This document shows, in pieces, positions 15,317-25,266 of a stretch of 40,846 bases of DNA. Numbering within the stretch: the first letter of the stretch is position 1; every line of letters starts with the position of its first letter. A program made the translations under genes and the position numbers. The DNA comes from an uncultured Nostocoides sp. (lineage in GTDB: Bacteria > Actinomycetota > Actinomycetes > Actinomycetales > Dermatophilaceae). The stretch is from assembly GCA_937907685.1 (NCBI GenBank), contig CALCXF010000118.1:1-40846 (forward strand). Direction: 5' to 3'. The notes beneath the pieces are model-generated. The model did not search any database and was not told where the DNA came from. It worked only from the letters and a program-made list of their open reading frames with translations.

Positions 15317-18244
15317 GTGAGCACCGCGACCACCCAGATCACCGCGTCCGACCGAACCACCGACACCACTGAGACGACCGAGCTGCCCGCTTTCGCCGGC
15401 CGCCACATCGGGCCGCGCGAGGAGGACGTGGCCGGGATGCTGTCCACCGTCGGACGCTCCTCGCTCGCCGACCTCATCGAGACGGCCGTGCCCGGGGGCA
15501 TCCGGGGGGCGGAAGCCCTCGACATCGAGCCGGCCGCCTCGGAGGTGGCCGTGCTCGAGGAGCTGCGGGAGGTGGCCGCCCGCAACCGGGTGCTCACGTC
15601 GATGATCGGGCTGGGCTACTACGGCACGGTGACGCCCGCCGTCATCCAGCGCAACGTCCTCGAGAACCCTGCCTGGTACACGGCGTACACCCCCTATCAG
15701 CCCGAGATCTCGCAAGGCCGGTTGGAGGCCCTCCTCAACTTCCAGACCGTCGTCAGCGACCTCACCGGCCTGCCCATCGCCGGAGCCTCGCTGCTGGACG
15801 AGGGCACCGCGGCGGCCGAGGCGATGACGCTCATGCGTCGGTCGTCGAAGGCCGCCGCCGACGCGGTGCTCGTCGTCGACGAGGCGGTCTTTCCCCAGAC
15901 CCTGGGTGTGGTCCGCACGCGGGCAGTGCCCCTCGGCATCCCCGTCGTCGTCGCCGAGCTCCATGGGGTCACCTCCGCGGAGGACCTGCGGGCGGCTGCC
16001 GATGGCGCCGAGGTCTTCGGCGTCCTCGTGCAGTACCCGGCCATGGACGGGGTCCTGCACGATCTCTCGGCGCTCACCGCGGCTGCCCACGACGCCGGTG
16101 CGCTGGTGACCGCCGCTGCCGATCTCCTCGCGCTCACCCTGGCCACGCCGCCGGGGGAGTGGGGTGCCGACATCGCGGTGGGGACCACCCAGCGGTTCGG
16201 GGTGCCGATGGGCTTCGGCGGGCCTCACGCCGGCTACCTCAGCGTGCGGCAGGGGCTCGAGCGCACCATGCCCGGCCGGCTCGTCGGGGTGTCCGTCGAC
16301 GCGGTGGGGGCACCGGCATACCGGCTCGCGCTGCAGACCCGTGAGCAGCACATCCGGCGCGAGAAGGCGACGTCGAACATCTGCACTGCGCAGGTGCTGC
16401 TCGCGGTCATGGCGAGCATGTATGCCGTCTACCACGGCCCGGCCGGTCTCCGGGCGATCGCGCTGCGGGCGCACGCCCACCTCAGCACGCTGCGAGACGC
16501 CCTGCGCGCCGGTGGCGCCCGGGTCGTAGAAGGCCCGGTCTTCGACACCGTGAGGGTTCGGGTGCCCGGACGGGCCGACGAGGTCGTCGCCACCGCGCTC
16601 GCCGAGGGCGTCAACCTCTGGAAGGTGGACGGGGACACCGTGCAGCTGAGCGTCGACGAGACGACGGACCTGGCCGACCTGGGGCGCGTGGCGACCGCCT
16701 TCGGCGTCGCCCCACCGGAGGGCGTCGAGCAGGCGCTGCCCGACTGGCCGGAGGCGCTGCGTCGCACCTCGAGCTACCTCACCCACCCCGTCTTCAGCGC
16801 CCACCACTCCGAGACGGCGATGCTGCGCTACCTCCGGCGGCTCGCCGACCGGGACTTCGCCCTCGACCGGGGGATGATCCCCCTCGGGTCCTGCACGATG
16901 AAGCTCAACGCCACGACCGAGATGGTCGCCGTCACCTGGCCGGAGTTCGCGCACATCCATCCGTTCGCCCCCCACGAGCAGACGCGGGGGATCCGAGGGC
17001 TGGTCGACGAGCTCAGTGGCTGGCTGTGCCGGATCACCGGATACGACGCCGTCTCGCTCCAGCCCAATGCCGGGTCGCAGGGGGAGCTCTCCGGGCTGCT
17101 CGCCATCGCGGCGTACCACCGCTCCCGAGGTGACGAGCAGCGCACCGTCTGCCTCATCCCGTCCAGTGCTCACGGCACCAACGCCGCGAGTGCCGTCATG
17201 GCGGGACTTCGCGTCGTCGTCGTCAAGACGGACCCCGTGACCGGCAACGTCGACATGGACGACCTCAAGGCCAAGGTCGAGCAGCACCGCGAGGCCCTGG
17301 CGGCGATCATGGTGACCTACCCGTCGACGCACGGCGTCTTCGAGGACACCATCACCGACCTGTGCGCCTTGGTGCACGACGCCGGCGGACAGGTGTACGT
17401 CGACGGCGCGAACCTCAACGCGCTCGTCGGCGTCGCACGCCCCGGGAAGTTCGGGGCGGACGTCTCACACCTCAACCTCCACAAGACCTTCTGCATCCCA
17501 CACGGCGGTGGGGGACCGGGTGTGGGACCGGTTGCCTGCCGGGAACACCTGGCCCCCTTCCTCCCCAACCACCCCCTCGACGACGCCGCGGGGCCGGAGA
17601 GCGGTGTCGGCCCGGTGTCCGCGGCGCCGTACGGCTCGGCGAGCATCCTGCCGATCTCGTGGGCCTACGTCCGTCTCATGGGTGGCCCGGGCCTCCGGCG
17701 AGCGACCGAGATCGCCGTGCTCAACGCCAACTACGTGGCGGCCCGGTTGCGCGACCACTACCCGGTTCTCTACTCGGGCGTGGACGGCCTCGTCGCCCAC
17801 GAGTGCATCCTCGACCTGCGCGGTATCACGAAGGAGAGCGGAGTGACCGTCGACGACGTCGCGAAGCGGCTCATCGACTACGGGTTCCACGCCCCGACGA
17901 TGTCCTTCCCGGTGGCGGGAACGCTCATGGTGGAGCCCACCGAGAGCGAGGACCGGGGCGAGCTCGACCGGTTCTGCGACGCCATGATCGAGATCCGACG
18001 GGAGATCGACGAGGTGGGCTCGGGCGCGGTGGGGGCCGCCGAGAGCGTCCTGCGCGGGGCCCCCCACACCGCTGAGGCGCTGGTCGGGGCGTGGGACCAC
18101 GCCTACGACCGCCGCGCGGCGGCCTTTCCGAGCGGCGTGGAGCCCACGGCGAAGTACTGGCCCCCCGTGCGTCGGATCGACGGCGCGTACGGCGACCGAC
18201 ACCTCGTGTGCTCGTGCCCCTCACCGGAGGCGTTCGAGGACTGA
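15317..18244 (+). CDS. gcvP: Glycine dehydrogenase (decarboxylating), P protein
   Basis: A 975-residue single-chain P protein (fused P1 and P2 halves) that decarboxylates glycine with PLP and passes the aminomethyl group to the H-protein lipoyl arm. Visible: N-terminal [52 protein letters not shown], and the PLP lysine K723 in [18 protein letters not shown]. Length is that of full bacterial GcvP. GTG 15317 has GAGGAG five bases upstream; the frame is open further upstream but that part is the riboswitch. It is separated from gcvH by garA and three regulatory genes, as in Rv1826-Rv1832. Confidence 0.95.
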   Translation: MSTATTQITASDRTTDTTETTELPAFAGRHIGPREEDVAGMLSTVGRSSLADLIETAVPGGIRGAEALDIEPAASEVAVLEELREVAARNRVLTSMIGLGYYGTVTPAVIQRNVLENPAWYTAYTPYQPEISQGRLEALLNFQTVVSDLTGLPIAGASLLDEGTAAAEAMTLMRRSSKAAADAVLVVDEAVFPQTLGVVRTRAVPLGIPVVVAELHGVTSAEDLRAAADGAEVFGVLVQYPAMDGVLHDLSALTAAAHDAGALVTAAADLLALTLATPPGEWGADIAVGTTQRFGVPMGFGGPHAGYLSVRQGLERTMPGRLVGVSVDAVGAPAYRLALQTREQHIRREKATSNICTAQVLLAVMASMYAVYHGPAGLRAIALRAHAHLSTLRDALRAGGARVVEGPVFDTVRVRVPGRADEVVATALAEGVNLWKVDGDTVQLSVDETTDLADLGRVATAFGVAPPEGVEQALPDWPEALRRTSSYLTHPVFSAHHSETAMLRYLRRLADRDFALDRGMIPLGSCTMKLNATTEMVAVTWPEFAHIHPFAPHEQTRGIRGLVDELSGWLCRITGYDAVSLQPNAGSQGELSGLLAIAAYHRSRGDEQRTVCLIPSSAHGTNAASAVMAGLRVVVVKTDPVTGNVDMDDLKAKVEQHREALAAIMVTYPSTHGVFEDTITDLCALVHDAGGQVYVDGANLNALVGVARPGKFGADVSHLNLHKTFCIPHGGGGPGVGPVACREHLAPFLPNHPLDDAAGPESGVGPVSAAPYGSASILPISWAYVRLMGGPGLRRATEIAVLNANYVAARLRDHYPVLYSGVDGLVAHECILDLRGITKESGVTVDDVAKRLIDYGFHAPTMSFPVAGTLMVEPTESEDRGELDRFCDAMIEIRREIDEVGSGAVGAAESVLRGAPHTAEALVGAWDHAYDRRAAAFPSGVEPTAKYWPPVRRIDGAYGDRHLVCSCPSPEAFED

Positions 18245-18252
18245 CGCCTGGT

Positions 18253-18273
18253 CCGCCGCGCTCCACCCGGCGG
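18253..18273. terminator. Small hairpin between convergent gcvP and sbcC
   Basis: CCGCCG and CGGCGG form a 6-bp stem around a 9-base loop in the 46-base gap between the two stop codons. No T tract is present, so it is a weak candidate bidirectional terminator. Confidence 0.35.
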
Positions 18274-18290
18274 CATCGTCGCTGAACGGC

Positions 18291-21200
18291 TCAGGCGGCG
18301 GTGCCGGCCGCCGCGCCGCCGATGCGGACCTCGACGGTGCTCCCGGCCGCTCCCTTGTGGACGACCGCCTGGTGGGTGACGCGCGCGCGAAGGTCCGCAA
18401 CGTGGCTCACGACGCCCACCGCACGCCCGCCCTCGCGCAGTCCGTCGAGCACGGTGAGCACCTGCTCGAGGCTGTCGTCGTCGAGGCTGCCGAACCCCTC
18501 GTCGATGAAGAGGGTGCCGAGATCGAAACCGCCGGCCTCCTCGCGGACCGCGTCGGCGAGCCCCAGGGCGAGCGCCAGCGAGGCCATGAACGACTCCCCA
18601 CCCGAGAGGGAGGCCGTGTCGCGGGCGCGTCCGGTCCACTGGTCGAGGACGCGCAGGCCGAGTCCCGACCGGGCTCCCCGTGCCGCACGTTCGTCGGAGT
18701 GCTCCAGGACGTAGCGGCCCCCGCCCATGACGCCTAGGCGCTCGTTGGCCAGCGTCGCCACCTTCTCGAGCCGGGAGGCGAGAACGTATGCCGTCAGCCG
18801 CATCCGCAGGGTGTTGTCGGGACCGATGCCGCTGGTCGTGTCGGCGAGGTCTCGGACCCGGGCGTCCCGAACTGCCGCGGTGGCGACTTCCCGGCACGCG
18901 TCGTCGACGGAGGGCAGCAGGCGCTCCAGGCCGCGCAGCGCCCGGGCCGCCTCGTCCTGAGCGGCAGCCGCCGTCATGAGCGCCTCGCGCGCCTCACGGG
19001 CCCGGCGTTCGAGGGCGGCGATGTCGGGCGGGTCGGCGGCGAGGGCCTCGACGACATCGATCTCCTCGACGACGGCCCGCGACGCCGCCAGCTCCTCGAG
19101 GTGAGCCGCGACCTCGTTCCTCATTCGGTCACAGTCCGCGGCGTGGCGCAGGGCATCCGAGGCCGACGCGCTGTCCTCGAAGCCCGCCGCCATCGCGGCC
19201 TGCCGGAGCGCGGCCTCGGCCTCCGTCGTGCGTGCCGTCGCGGCTGCCAGCTCGGCCACGAGACCACGGTGCCGAGTGAGGGCCTCGCCCACCCGAGCGT
19301 GCTCGGCCGGGTCGTCGGACGCGCAGGGACACCGGGCGTGCCGTGTTCGGAGCCGAGCAAGCCGTCTGCCGGCAGCGGTCTCCTGGGCGGCGAGCTCGGT
19401 GAGCAGGACCGTGAGCGACTCGGCCGTGGCGAGGACCGCCGTCAGCTCCTGCCGGTGGCGGTCGATGGCCCGCGTGACGGTGGTCAGCTCGGCGACGGCC
19501 AGCGTGTGCGCCGACGCGGCGGCCCGCGCACCGTCGACCAGCACGGCGGCGTCGTGTTCGGCCGCCTCGAGGTCGGCACGTGATGCCATGCCGAGGCTCC
19601 GCCGCCGCGTGTCCGCACGGGTGGTGAGCTGCTGGAGCGCGGCGTCGGCGGCACGCAGCTCGCGCTCGGCATCGTCATGGCGAGCCTCGGCCGCCGTGAT
19701 GTCCGCGGCTGCGACGGCATCCGTCACGCTGGCGGCCCGGGGGTGCTCTCGTGCGCCACAGACCGGGCAGGGATCCCCGTCCGTGAGTCGGCTGGCCAGC
19801 TCGCCCGCGATCCCGTCCAGCCGGCGCTGCCGGAGGTCGAGCAGCTCGGAGCGCCGGTCGAGCGCGGCGTCGCGGAGCTGGTCGCGCCGAGGACGCAACG
19901 ACGTGGCGCCGGCCTCGTCGTCCTCGGCGAGGTCGAGAAGTCCCAGCCGCTCCTTCGCCGTCGCCAGACGCAGCTCGAGCTCGGCGACCCGGGCGCCCGA
20001 CGCCGCCAGTCCCTCGACGTCCTCCCCGAGCCTCCGCTGCTCGGCCTCGGCGTGGGCGAGCCGGGCCGCCAGCACGTCGGTGCGCTCGGTGACCTCCGTG
20101 GCGCGTGCGGCGAGCTCGTCGCGGCGGCGGGTGCGGTCTCGGGCGTCATCGAGCTCGCGCGCCACGGCGGTCACCGTGTCGTCGAGGGCGCGGACCTGAT
20201 CAGCGACCCGGGACACGACGTCGCTGCCGGAGTCGGACAGTTCGGCGAGCACGGTGCCAGGAAGGCCGGCCCGGGTGAGCGCGCGCAGACTTTCCACGAC
20301 CCGCCCGGCGTTGGCGGACTCGGCAACCACCGTCCGGGCGTGGGCGGCGAGGTGACCGCTCAGGGCAGCGGCCCGCTGGGCCTCGGCGAGGATCCGCACC
20401 TGCACCTCGTGGCCGGCCGACTGCTCTGCCAGGGCGGCGAGCCTCTCCAAGGCCCGGGTGCCGCGACGGCGATGCTCGTCGACGGTCCGGGCACGAGCCA
20501 GTGCGTCGCCGGCCGCGTGTTCGAGTCCCGCTGCCGCGTCGAACTCCGCCATCGTCGAGGTCATCCGCGCGCTGAGCACCTCGGCGACCTCCCGGAGCAG
20601 ACCAGGCGCGGACTCCGCCGGGAGCTCACCGAGCGAGGACGACCCCTCCCACCCCGGATGAACGCCGACCGCCGGCCCGGGTCCGGCGTCGGCGAGAACG
20701 TCCTCGACCCTCGCAAGTACATGGGTCAGGGCGCCGCGCGCCAGGTCCAGACCTGCACCCGCAGCTCTACGCTCCTCGGCGAGCCAGGCCTCCACGTCGG
20801 CGAACGCGGTGATGTCGAACAGCCTTTCGAGCACCTCCCGCCGGTCCTCGGGGGTCGCCCGCAGGAACGCGGCGAACTCGCCCTGCGGCAGCAGCACGAC
20901 CTTGGCGAACTGCCCCATGCCCATGCCCAGGACGTCCTGGACGACGTCGGCGACCTCGTCGTGACGAGTGCTGCGCACCTGCCACCGGCCGCCGGTGCGC
21001 TCTTCCAAGGTGACCGACGGCTGTACCTTGGACAGGCCCGTGCCTCGCCGCTTGGGGCGGTGGAACTCCGGCGAACGCACGATCCGGAACCGGCGCTCGC
21101 CTGCGGTGAGCTCGAGGGTGACCCGCGGCACGGCGTTCGGTTCGGCGTGGTCGCTGCGCAGGCCGCGCCTGGAGCGAGCGCCCGGCACGTCGGCGTACAA

Positions 21201-21353
21201 GGCGAAGCAGATGGCATCGAGCAGGCTCGTCTTGCCGGAGCCCGTCGGACCGTGGATGAGGAACAGCCCCTCGGCGGAGAGGGCGTCGACGTCGACCACC
21301 ACGCGCTCGGCGAACGGCCCGAACGCCTCGATCTCCAGCCGGTGCACCCTCAT
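18291..21353 (-). CDS. sbcC: Nuclease SbcCD subunit C (SMC-like ATPase)
   Basis: A 1020-residue Rad50-type ATPase that works with SbcD to process hairpins and protein-blocked DNA ends. Walker A is GPTGSGKTS (35-43) and the Q-loop region is GMGMGQFAKVVLLPQGEFAAFL. Two long coiled coils flank a zinc hook CPVCG (C529 and C532), and the C-terminal ATPase half has the signature SLSGGESF (about 914) and Walker B LFIDEGFGSLDDD (about 945). Length is normal. The ATG overlaps the sbcD stop (ATGA), so the pair is translationally coupled. An additional Cys-Pro-Cys lies in the second coiled-coil arm, outside the hook. Confidence 0.95.
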   Translation of the reverse strand: MRVHRLEIEAFGPFAERVVVDVDALSAEGLFLIHGPTGSGKTSLLDAICFALYADVPGARSRRGLRSDHAEPNAVPRVTLELTAGERRFRIVRSPEFHRPKRRGTGLSKVQPSVTLEERTGGRWQVRSTRHDEVADVVQDVLGMGMGQFAKVVLLPQGEFAAFLRATPEDRREVLERLFDITAFADVEAWLAEERRAAGAGLDLARGALTHVLARVEDVLADAGPGPAVGVHPGWEGSSSLGELPAESAPGLLREVAEVLSARMTSTMAEFDAAAGLEHAAGDALARARTVDEHRRRGTRALERLAALAEQSAGHEVQVRILAEAQRAAALSGHLAAHARTVVAESANAGRVVESLRALTRAGLPGTVLAELSDSGSDVVSRVADQVRALDDTVTAVARELDDARDRTRRRDELAARATEVTERTDVLAARLAHAEAEQRRLGEDVEGLAASGARVAELELRLATAKERLGLLDLAEDDEAGATSLRPRRDQLRDAALDRRSELLDLRQRRLDGIAGELASRLTDGDPCPVCGAREHPRAASVTDAVAAADITAAEARHDDAERELRAADAALQQLTTRADTRRRSLGMASRADLEAAEHDAAVLVDGARAAASAHTLAVAELTTVTRAIDRHRQELTAVLATAESLTVLLTELAAQETAAGRRLARLRTRHARCPCASDDPAEHARVGEALTRHRGLVAELAAATARTTEAEAALRQAAMAAGFEDSASASDALRHAADCDRMRNEVAAHLEELAASRAVVEEIDVVEALAADPPDIAALERRAREAREALMTAAAAQDEAARALRGLERLLPSVDDACREVATAAVRDARVRDLADTTSGIGPDNTLRMRLTAYVLASRLEKVATLANERLGVMGGGRYVLEHSDERAARGARSGLGLRVLDQWTGRARDTASLSGGESFMASLALALGLADAVREEAGGFDLGTLFIDEGFGSLDDDSLEQVLTVLDGLREGGRAVGVVSHVADLRARVTHQAVVHKGAAGSTVEVRIGGAAAGTAA

Positions 21354-22543
21354 GCGGCCCCCACGGACCGGGAGGGGTCGGGGATGTCCTCACCGCGCAC
21401 CACTCCTTCGTCATCGGCGACCCGTCGCTCGAGCCGGCTCGCCTCGACGGCCTCCCGGACCAGGGACCGCTCCTCCTCGGTGGCCTCTCGACCGCCACGG
21501 ACGTGCGTGAGGAAGTCGCAGCAGACCTCGATGTCGGAGCGAGTCGCGGTGCGGGTGGTGTACGGACGCAGCGGCACGTCCGCCCCCTCGGGGTCGAACC
21601 GCAGCTCGAGGGTGTGCGGGAAGCGGCGCCGAACGTGGTCCATCGCCCCCAGGGGACGCACCGGGTCGGTGAGGGTCACCTGGCACCACGCCGCCTCGGC
21701 CGCTGCGTGGCTGGGGTCGGCCAGGAGCTCCTCGAGGGTTCCGCGGAGTACGGCGAGGGGTCGCTGGACGGGCGCCGCGATGTGGTCGACGACGACCTCG
21801 GGGCCGGAGAGGTCGACGAGCAGGCTGCCCTTGGTGTGCCGCCACTCCCCGAACGACATGGCGACGGGGGACCCGCTGTAGCGCACCCGCTCGGCGACCT
21901 CCTGACGGCCGTGGAGGTGACCCAGGGCGGTGTAGTCGACGCCCGTGAAGACCTCAGGCGGCACCCCGGCGACCCCACCGACGGAGATGTCACGCTCGGA
22001 CTCGCTGCTCATCCCGCCGAGCACGAAGGCGTGAGCCATGACGACCGTGCGGCCGCCACGACCCGCGGCGTCTGCGTGCACCCTGGCCATGGCGGCCCGC
22101 ATGACACCGGCGTGGGTGCGTTCGGCCGCCCCCAGGGCGTCGGCGGCGAGAGCCGGCTCGAGGTAGGGGAGTGGGTGGACCGCGACCTCACCGAGCACCA
22201 CCGGCCGTCCCACGTCGCTGACGGAGGTGCGGATGTGCAGACCCGCGCGTTCGAGCAGCCCGGCGGCGAACCCGAGCCGGATCGCCGAGTCGTGGTTCCC
22301 GCTGGAGAGGACGACCTGTGCGCCGGCGTCGACGAGCCGCACGAGGGCGTCGGAGAGGACGTCGACGGTGTCCGGGGACGGCATCGCCCGGTCGTAGAGG
22401 TCACCGCTCACGAGCACCGCGTCCACCCGCTCCGCGCGCACGATCTCGACGAGGTGGTCGAGGTAGGCGGCCTGGGCGTCGAGCAGCCCCACCTGGTGGA
22501 ACGCCCGGCCGAGGTGCCAGTCGGAGGTGTGGATCAGCCGCAC
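21350..22543 (-). CDS. sbcD: Nuclease SbcCD subunit D (Mre11-type)
   Basis: A 397-residue metallophosphoesterase nuclease. Metal-binding motifs are in order: HTSDWHLGR (residues 5-13), SGDLYDR (about 47-53), SSGNHDSA (about 82-89), then VVMAHAFVLGG and the YTALGHLHGRQ motif. The C-terminal region is the capping and SbcC-contact domain. The start is GTG 22543, which sits seven bases after a TAGCGT hexamer; GTG 22552 is in frame but overlaps that promoter. The frame stays open for another 1.7 kb upstream across the divergent gene, which is a high-GC artefact. Confidence 0.93.
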   Translation of the reverse strand: MRLIHTSDWHLGRAFHQVGLLDAQAAYLDHLVEIVRAERVDAVLVSGDLYDRAMPSPDTVDVLSDALVRLVDAGAQVVLSSGNHDSAIRLGFAAGLLERAGLHIRTSVSDVGRPVVLGEVAVHPLPYLEPALAADALGAAERTHAGVMRAAMARVHADAAGRGGRTVVMAHAFVLGGMSSESERDISVGGVAGVPPEVFTGVDYTALGHLHGRQEVAERVRYSGSPVAMSFGEWRHTKGSLLVDLSGPEVVVDHIAAPVQRPLAVLRGTLEELLADPSHAAAEAAWCQVTLTDPVRPLGAMDHVRRRFPHTLELRFDPEGADVPLRPYTTRTATRSDIEVCCDFLTHVRGGREATEEERSLVREAVEASRLERRVADDEGVVRGEDIPDPSRSVGAA

Positions 22544-22550
22544 GTGGCCC

Positions 22551-22556
22551 ACGCTA
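22551..22556 (-). promoter_or_regulatory. Candidate -10 hexamer (TAGCGT) for sbcDC, leaderless
   Basis: On the minus strand TAGCGT ends seven bases before GTG 22543 of sbcD. It lies in the 75-base divergent region shared with the GCS2-family gene. Confidence 0.45.
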
Positions 22557-22618
22557 GGAGAGGGGTGCGACACGGCCCGTGACCGAAACGCGGGTTCCGG
22601 GTTTCCCTGCAGATCGCG

Positions 22619-24118
22619 ATGTGGTTGGGTCGCGGCATGGGAGCAGAGGTCAGCGCGCAGAGCTACAGCCGCGAGGAGCGCCAGCGCTACCGCGAGAAGG
22701 TGCGCCAGAACCTCGACGTCTTCGAGAGGATGCTCAACACGAGCTCGTTCGAGTTCGACCGACCGATGACCGGGCTGGAGATCGAGCTCAACCTCGTCGA
22801 CGCCTCGCAGCAGCCGCACTTCCACAACGCCGAGGTCCTGGCGGCGATCGCCGACGAGGACTACCAGACCGAGCTCGCCCGGTACAACATCGAGCTCAAC
22901 GTGCCGCCCCGCCCGCTCCCCGGTGACGCCGCCCTGGAGCTCGAGACGGAGCTGCGGGACAGCCTCAACCGGGCCGACCGTGCCGCGCGAGCCGTCGGCT
23001 CCAAGATCGTGGCGATCGGCATCCTCCCCACCATCATGCCGGAGCACTACGAGGGCGAGTGGATCAGCCGGAACAACCGCTACACCGCACTCAACGACTC
23101 CATCTTCGTCGCCCGGGGAGAGGACATCTACCTCGACATCGAGGGGCCCACCGGCGAGCGGGTGGCCACCTACTGCGACTCCATCGCGCCGGAGTCCGCG
23201 TGCACGTCGGTCCAGCTCCACCTCCAGGTCGCCCCGGCGGAGTTCGCCGCGCACTGGAACGCCGCGCAGGCGCTCTCGGCACCACAGGTCTCGCTCGCGG
23301 CCAACTCGCCCTTCTTCTTCGGCAAGCGCCTCCACGCCGAGACCCGGATCGAGCTCTTCAAACAGGCGACCGACACCCGCCCCGTCGAGCTCAAGAACCA
23401 GGGTGTCCGCCCCCGCGTCTTCTTCGGCGAACGCTGGATCACCTCGATCTTCGACCTGTTCGAGGAGAACGTCCGCTACTTCCCGACCCTCCTCGCCGAG
23501 ACGAGCGACGAGGACCCCATGGCGAAGCTCGAGGCGGGGGTCGCGCCCCAGCTGGCCGAGCTGCGGCTGCACAACGGCACGATCTACCGGTGGAACCGTC
23601 CGATCTACGACATCGTCGGCGGCAAGCCGCACCTGCGCGTCGAGAACCGCGTCCTTCCGGCCGGTCCGACGATCGTCGACGTCCTCGCCAACGCCGCGTT
23701 CTACTACGGCGCGATGAGGATGCTCGCCCACGAGGACAGGCCGGTGTGGACGAAGATGAGCTTCGCGGCGTGCGCCGAGAACTTCCGTCGAGCCGCCCGT
23801 GACGGCATCGACGCGCGGCTCTACTGGCCGGGGTTCGGCGAGCTCTCCGCCGACGAGCTGGTCCTGCGCCACCTCCTTCCACTGGCCCACGAGGGACTGG
23901 GCCAGTGGGGTGTCTCCGACGCGGTGCGCGACCGCTACCTCGGCGTCGTCGAGGGCCGCTGCAAGACCGGCGTCAACGGGGCCGAGTGGTCGACGCGCGC
24001 GGTGCGGGCCTTCGAGGACTCGGGCATGGACCGCCGGGAGGCCCTGCGCCGGATGCTGGAGGTGTATGCCGTCCACATGGACAGCAACGAACCGGTGCAC
24101 ACCTGGCCGCTGCCCTGA
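22619..24118 (+). CDS. Glutamate-cysteine ligase family 2 (GCS2) carboxylate-amine ligase
   Basis: A 499-residue ATP-dependent ligase of the GCS2 type. Recognisable segments: MTGLEIELNLVD (about residues 49-60, with the Mg-binding Glu residues), ARYNIELNVPPRPL (about 87-100), TSVQLHLQV (about 200), AANSPFFFGKRL (about 225) and the active-site region LRLHNGTIYRWNRPIYD. The family adds an amine to the gamma-carboxyl of glutamate or a related acid. Actinobacteria use mycothiol rather than glutathione, so the product need not be gamma-glutamylcysteine; ergothioneine-type or unknown gamma-glutamyl compounds are possible. No ergothioneine genes are adjacent. The start may be ATG 22619 or ATG 22637; neither has a clear ribosome site. 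Confidence 0.82.
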   Translation: MWLGRGMGAEVSAQSYSREERQRYREKVRQNLDVFERMLNTSSFEFDRPMTGLEIELNLVDASQQPHFHNAEVLAAIADEDYQTELARYNIELNVPPRPLPGDAALELETELRDSLNRADRAARAVGSKIVAIGILPTIMPEHYEGEWISRNNRYTALNDSIFVARGEDIYLDIEGPTGERVATYCDSIAPESACTSVQLHLQVAPAEFAAHWNAAQALSAPQVSLAANSPFFFGKRLHAETRIELFKQATDTRPVELKNQGVRPRVFFGERWITSIFDLFEENVRYFPTLLAETSDEDPMAKLEAGVAPQLAELRLHNGTIYRWNRPIYDIVGGKPHLRVENRVLPAGPTIVDVLANAAFYYGAMRMLAHEDRPVWTKMSFAACAENFRRAARDGIDARLYWPGFGELSADELVLRHLLPLAHEGLGQWGVSDAVRDRYLGVVEGRCKTGVNGAEWSTRAVRAFEDSGMDRREALRRMLEVYAVHMDSNEPVHTWPLP

Positions 24119-24206
24119 GAGGGCGCCCACGCGCGGACGGGCGCCGGCGGGGGTGACGCAGACGCCGTGATCCGCTTCACTGGGGGGACGACAACGGGAG
24201 GTGGGC

Positions 24207-24599
24207 ATGCTCGGGAGCTCGAAGGCGTTCAGTGGCATCGCGGTCAAGGACCTCGATGAGGCTCGGCGGTTCTACGGCGAGGCGCTCGGGGTGCGGGTGG
24301 AGGAGGGCGACATGGGCATGCTCGTCCTGCGCCTGGGCGGTGACCGGCCGGTCCTGCTCTACCCCAAGCCCGACCACGAACCCGCGACCTACACGGTGCT
24401 CAACTTCCCCGTCGACGACGTCGAGGCGACGGTCGACGCCCTCACCGAGCGTGGTGTGGCGTTCGAGCGCTACGAGGGCACCGAGACCGAGACCGATGAG
24501 AAGGGCGTCTTCCGAGGCGGCGGCCCGCTGATCGCCTGGTTCACGGACCCCTCGGGAAACGTCCTGTCCGTCATCCAGTCGCCGGGCCTGGAGCGCTGA
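24207..24599 (+). CDS. VOC (glyoxalase/dioxygenase) superfamily protein
   Basis: A 130-residue protein with two beta-alpha-beta-beta-beta units of the vicinal-oxygen-chelate fold: FSGIAVKDLDEARRFYGEAL (about residues 8-27) and a second half ending WFTDPSGNVLSVIQ (about 113-126). The C-terminal Asp-Pro-x-Gly-Asn segment is typical of glyoxalase/bleomycin-resistance relatives. ATG 24207 is preceded by GGGAGG at good spacing. The last 29 bases overlap the convergent histidine phosphatase gene. The substrate cannot be predicted. Confidence 0.85.
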   Translation: MLGSSKAFSGIAVKDLDEARRFYGEALGVRVEEGDMGMLVLRLGGDRPVLLYPKPDHEPATYTVLNFPVDDVEATVDALTERGVAFERYEGTETETDEKGVFRGGGPLIAWFTDPSGNVLSVIQSPGLER

Positions 24600-25230
24600 C
24601 CTGTACGTCGTGCCCCGCGCGCCCGGCGGGCGTCTCGTTCCACGACCGGATGGCCGGCTCACCACGCTCGTGCTCCAGCACGCAGACCGCGCCGGCGTCG
24701 AGCAGGAGGTGCGCGCCGAAACGGGCATCCTGACGAAGGAACGTCGCGGCGAGGATCCGCAGGTAGTGCCCGTGCGCGAACAGCGCCACGTCGTGCTGCT
24801 GGACGGCATCCGACACGCGGGTCAGCACCCGTGACGCGCGGGCAGCCACCTCCTCCACCGTCTCGCCGGGGGTCGCGCCCGCGGTGACGCCGTCGTCGAA
24901 GACGGTCCAGGTGGGGTCGCCGAGGGTCTCGCGGATCTCCTTGGTCGTCCGTCCCTCGTAGCCGCCGTAGTCCCACTCCACGAGGTCCTCGTCCAGCTGA
25001 GGCGTGAAGCCGGCCAGCTCGGCGGTGCGGCGGGCGCGCGAGAGCGGTGAGGCGAGCACCAGGTCGAAGGCGAACCCCGTCAGTCGAGCCCCCAGGAGTC
25101 GCGCGTCCCGCTCGCCGTCGTCGGTGAGTGGGATGTCCGTCGTTCCGGTGTGCTGACCGGTACGGCTCCACTCCGTCTCGCCATGACGGACGAGCACGAG
25201 GCGGCCCTGCGGCTCGGGCGCTGGCGGCAT
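24571..25230 (-). CDS. Histidine phosphatase family protein (phosphoglycerate mutase-like)
   Basis: A 219-residue branch-1 histidine phosphatase. The catalytic motif is VRHGETEWS (about residues 14-22), the second Arg is in ASPLSRARRTAEL (about 60-72), the acid Glu follows in LVEWDYGGYEGR, and the second His is in ALFAHGHYLRIL (about 150-161). Such proteins dephosphorylate small molecules rather than acting as true mutases. The 3-prime end overlaps the convergent VOC gene by 29 bases. The start ATG 25230 lies within a GGCATAC 7-mer. It is divergent from the DUF1697 gene, with 36 bases between. Confidence 0.88.
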   Translation of the reverse strand: MPPAPEPQGRLVLVRHGETEWSRTGQHTGTTDIPLTDDGERDARLLGARLTGFAFDLVLASPLSRARRTAELAGFTPQLDEDLVEWDYGGYEGRTTKEIRETLGDPTWTVFDDGVTAGATPGETVEEVAARASRVLTRVSDAVQQHDVALFAHGHYLRILAATFLRQDARFGAHLLLDAGAVCVLEHERGEPAIRSWNETPAGRAGHDVQVSAPGPATG

Positions 25231-25266
25231 ACGTCACTGTCCCATCCCGATGACAGGATGAGCGGT

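Noticed and set aside
15290-17377. A 695-codon open frame on the minus strand opposite gcvP
   Set aside because: Composition is typical of a shadow frame, while gcvP on the other strand is unambiguous.
22544-24247. A long upstream extension of sbcD, giving a 965-residue protein
   Set aside because: The extension crosses the GCS2-family gene and the divergent promoter region. The Mre11 fold starts exactly at GTG 22543 after a -10 hexamer.
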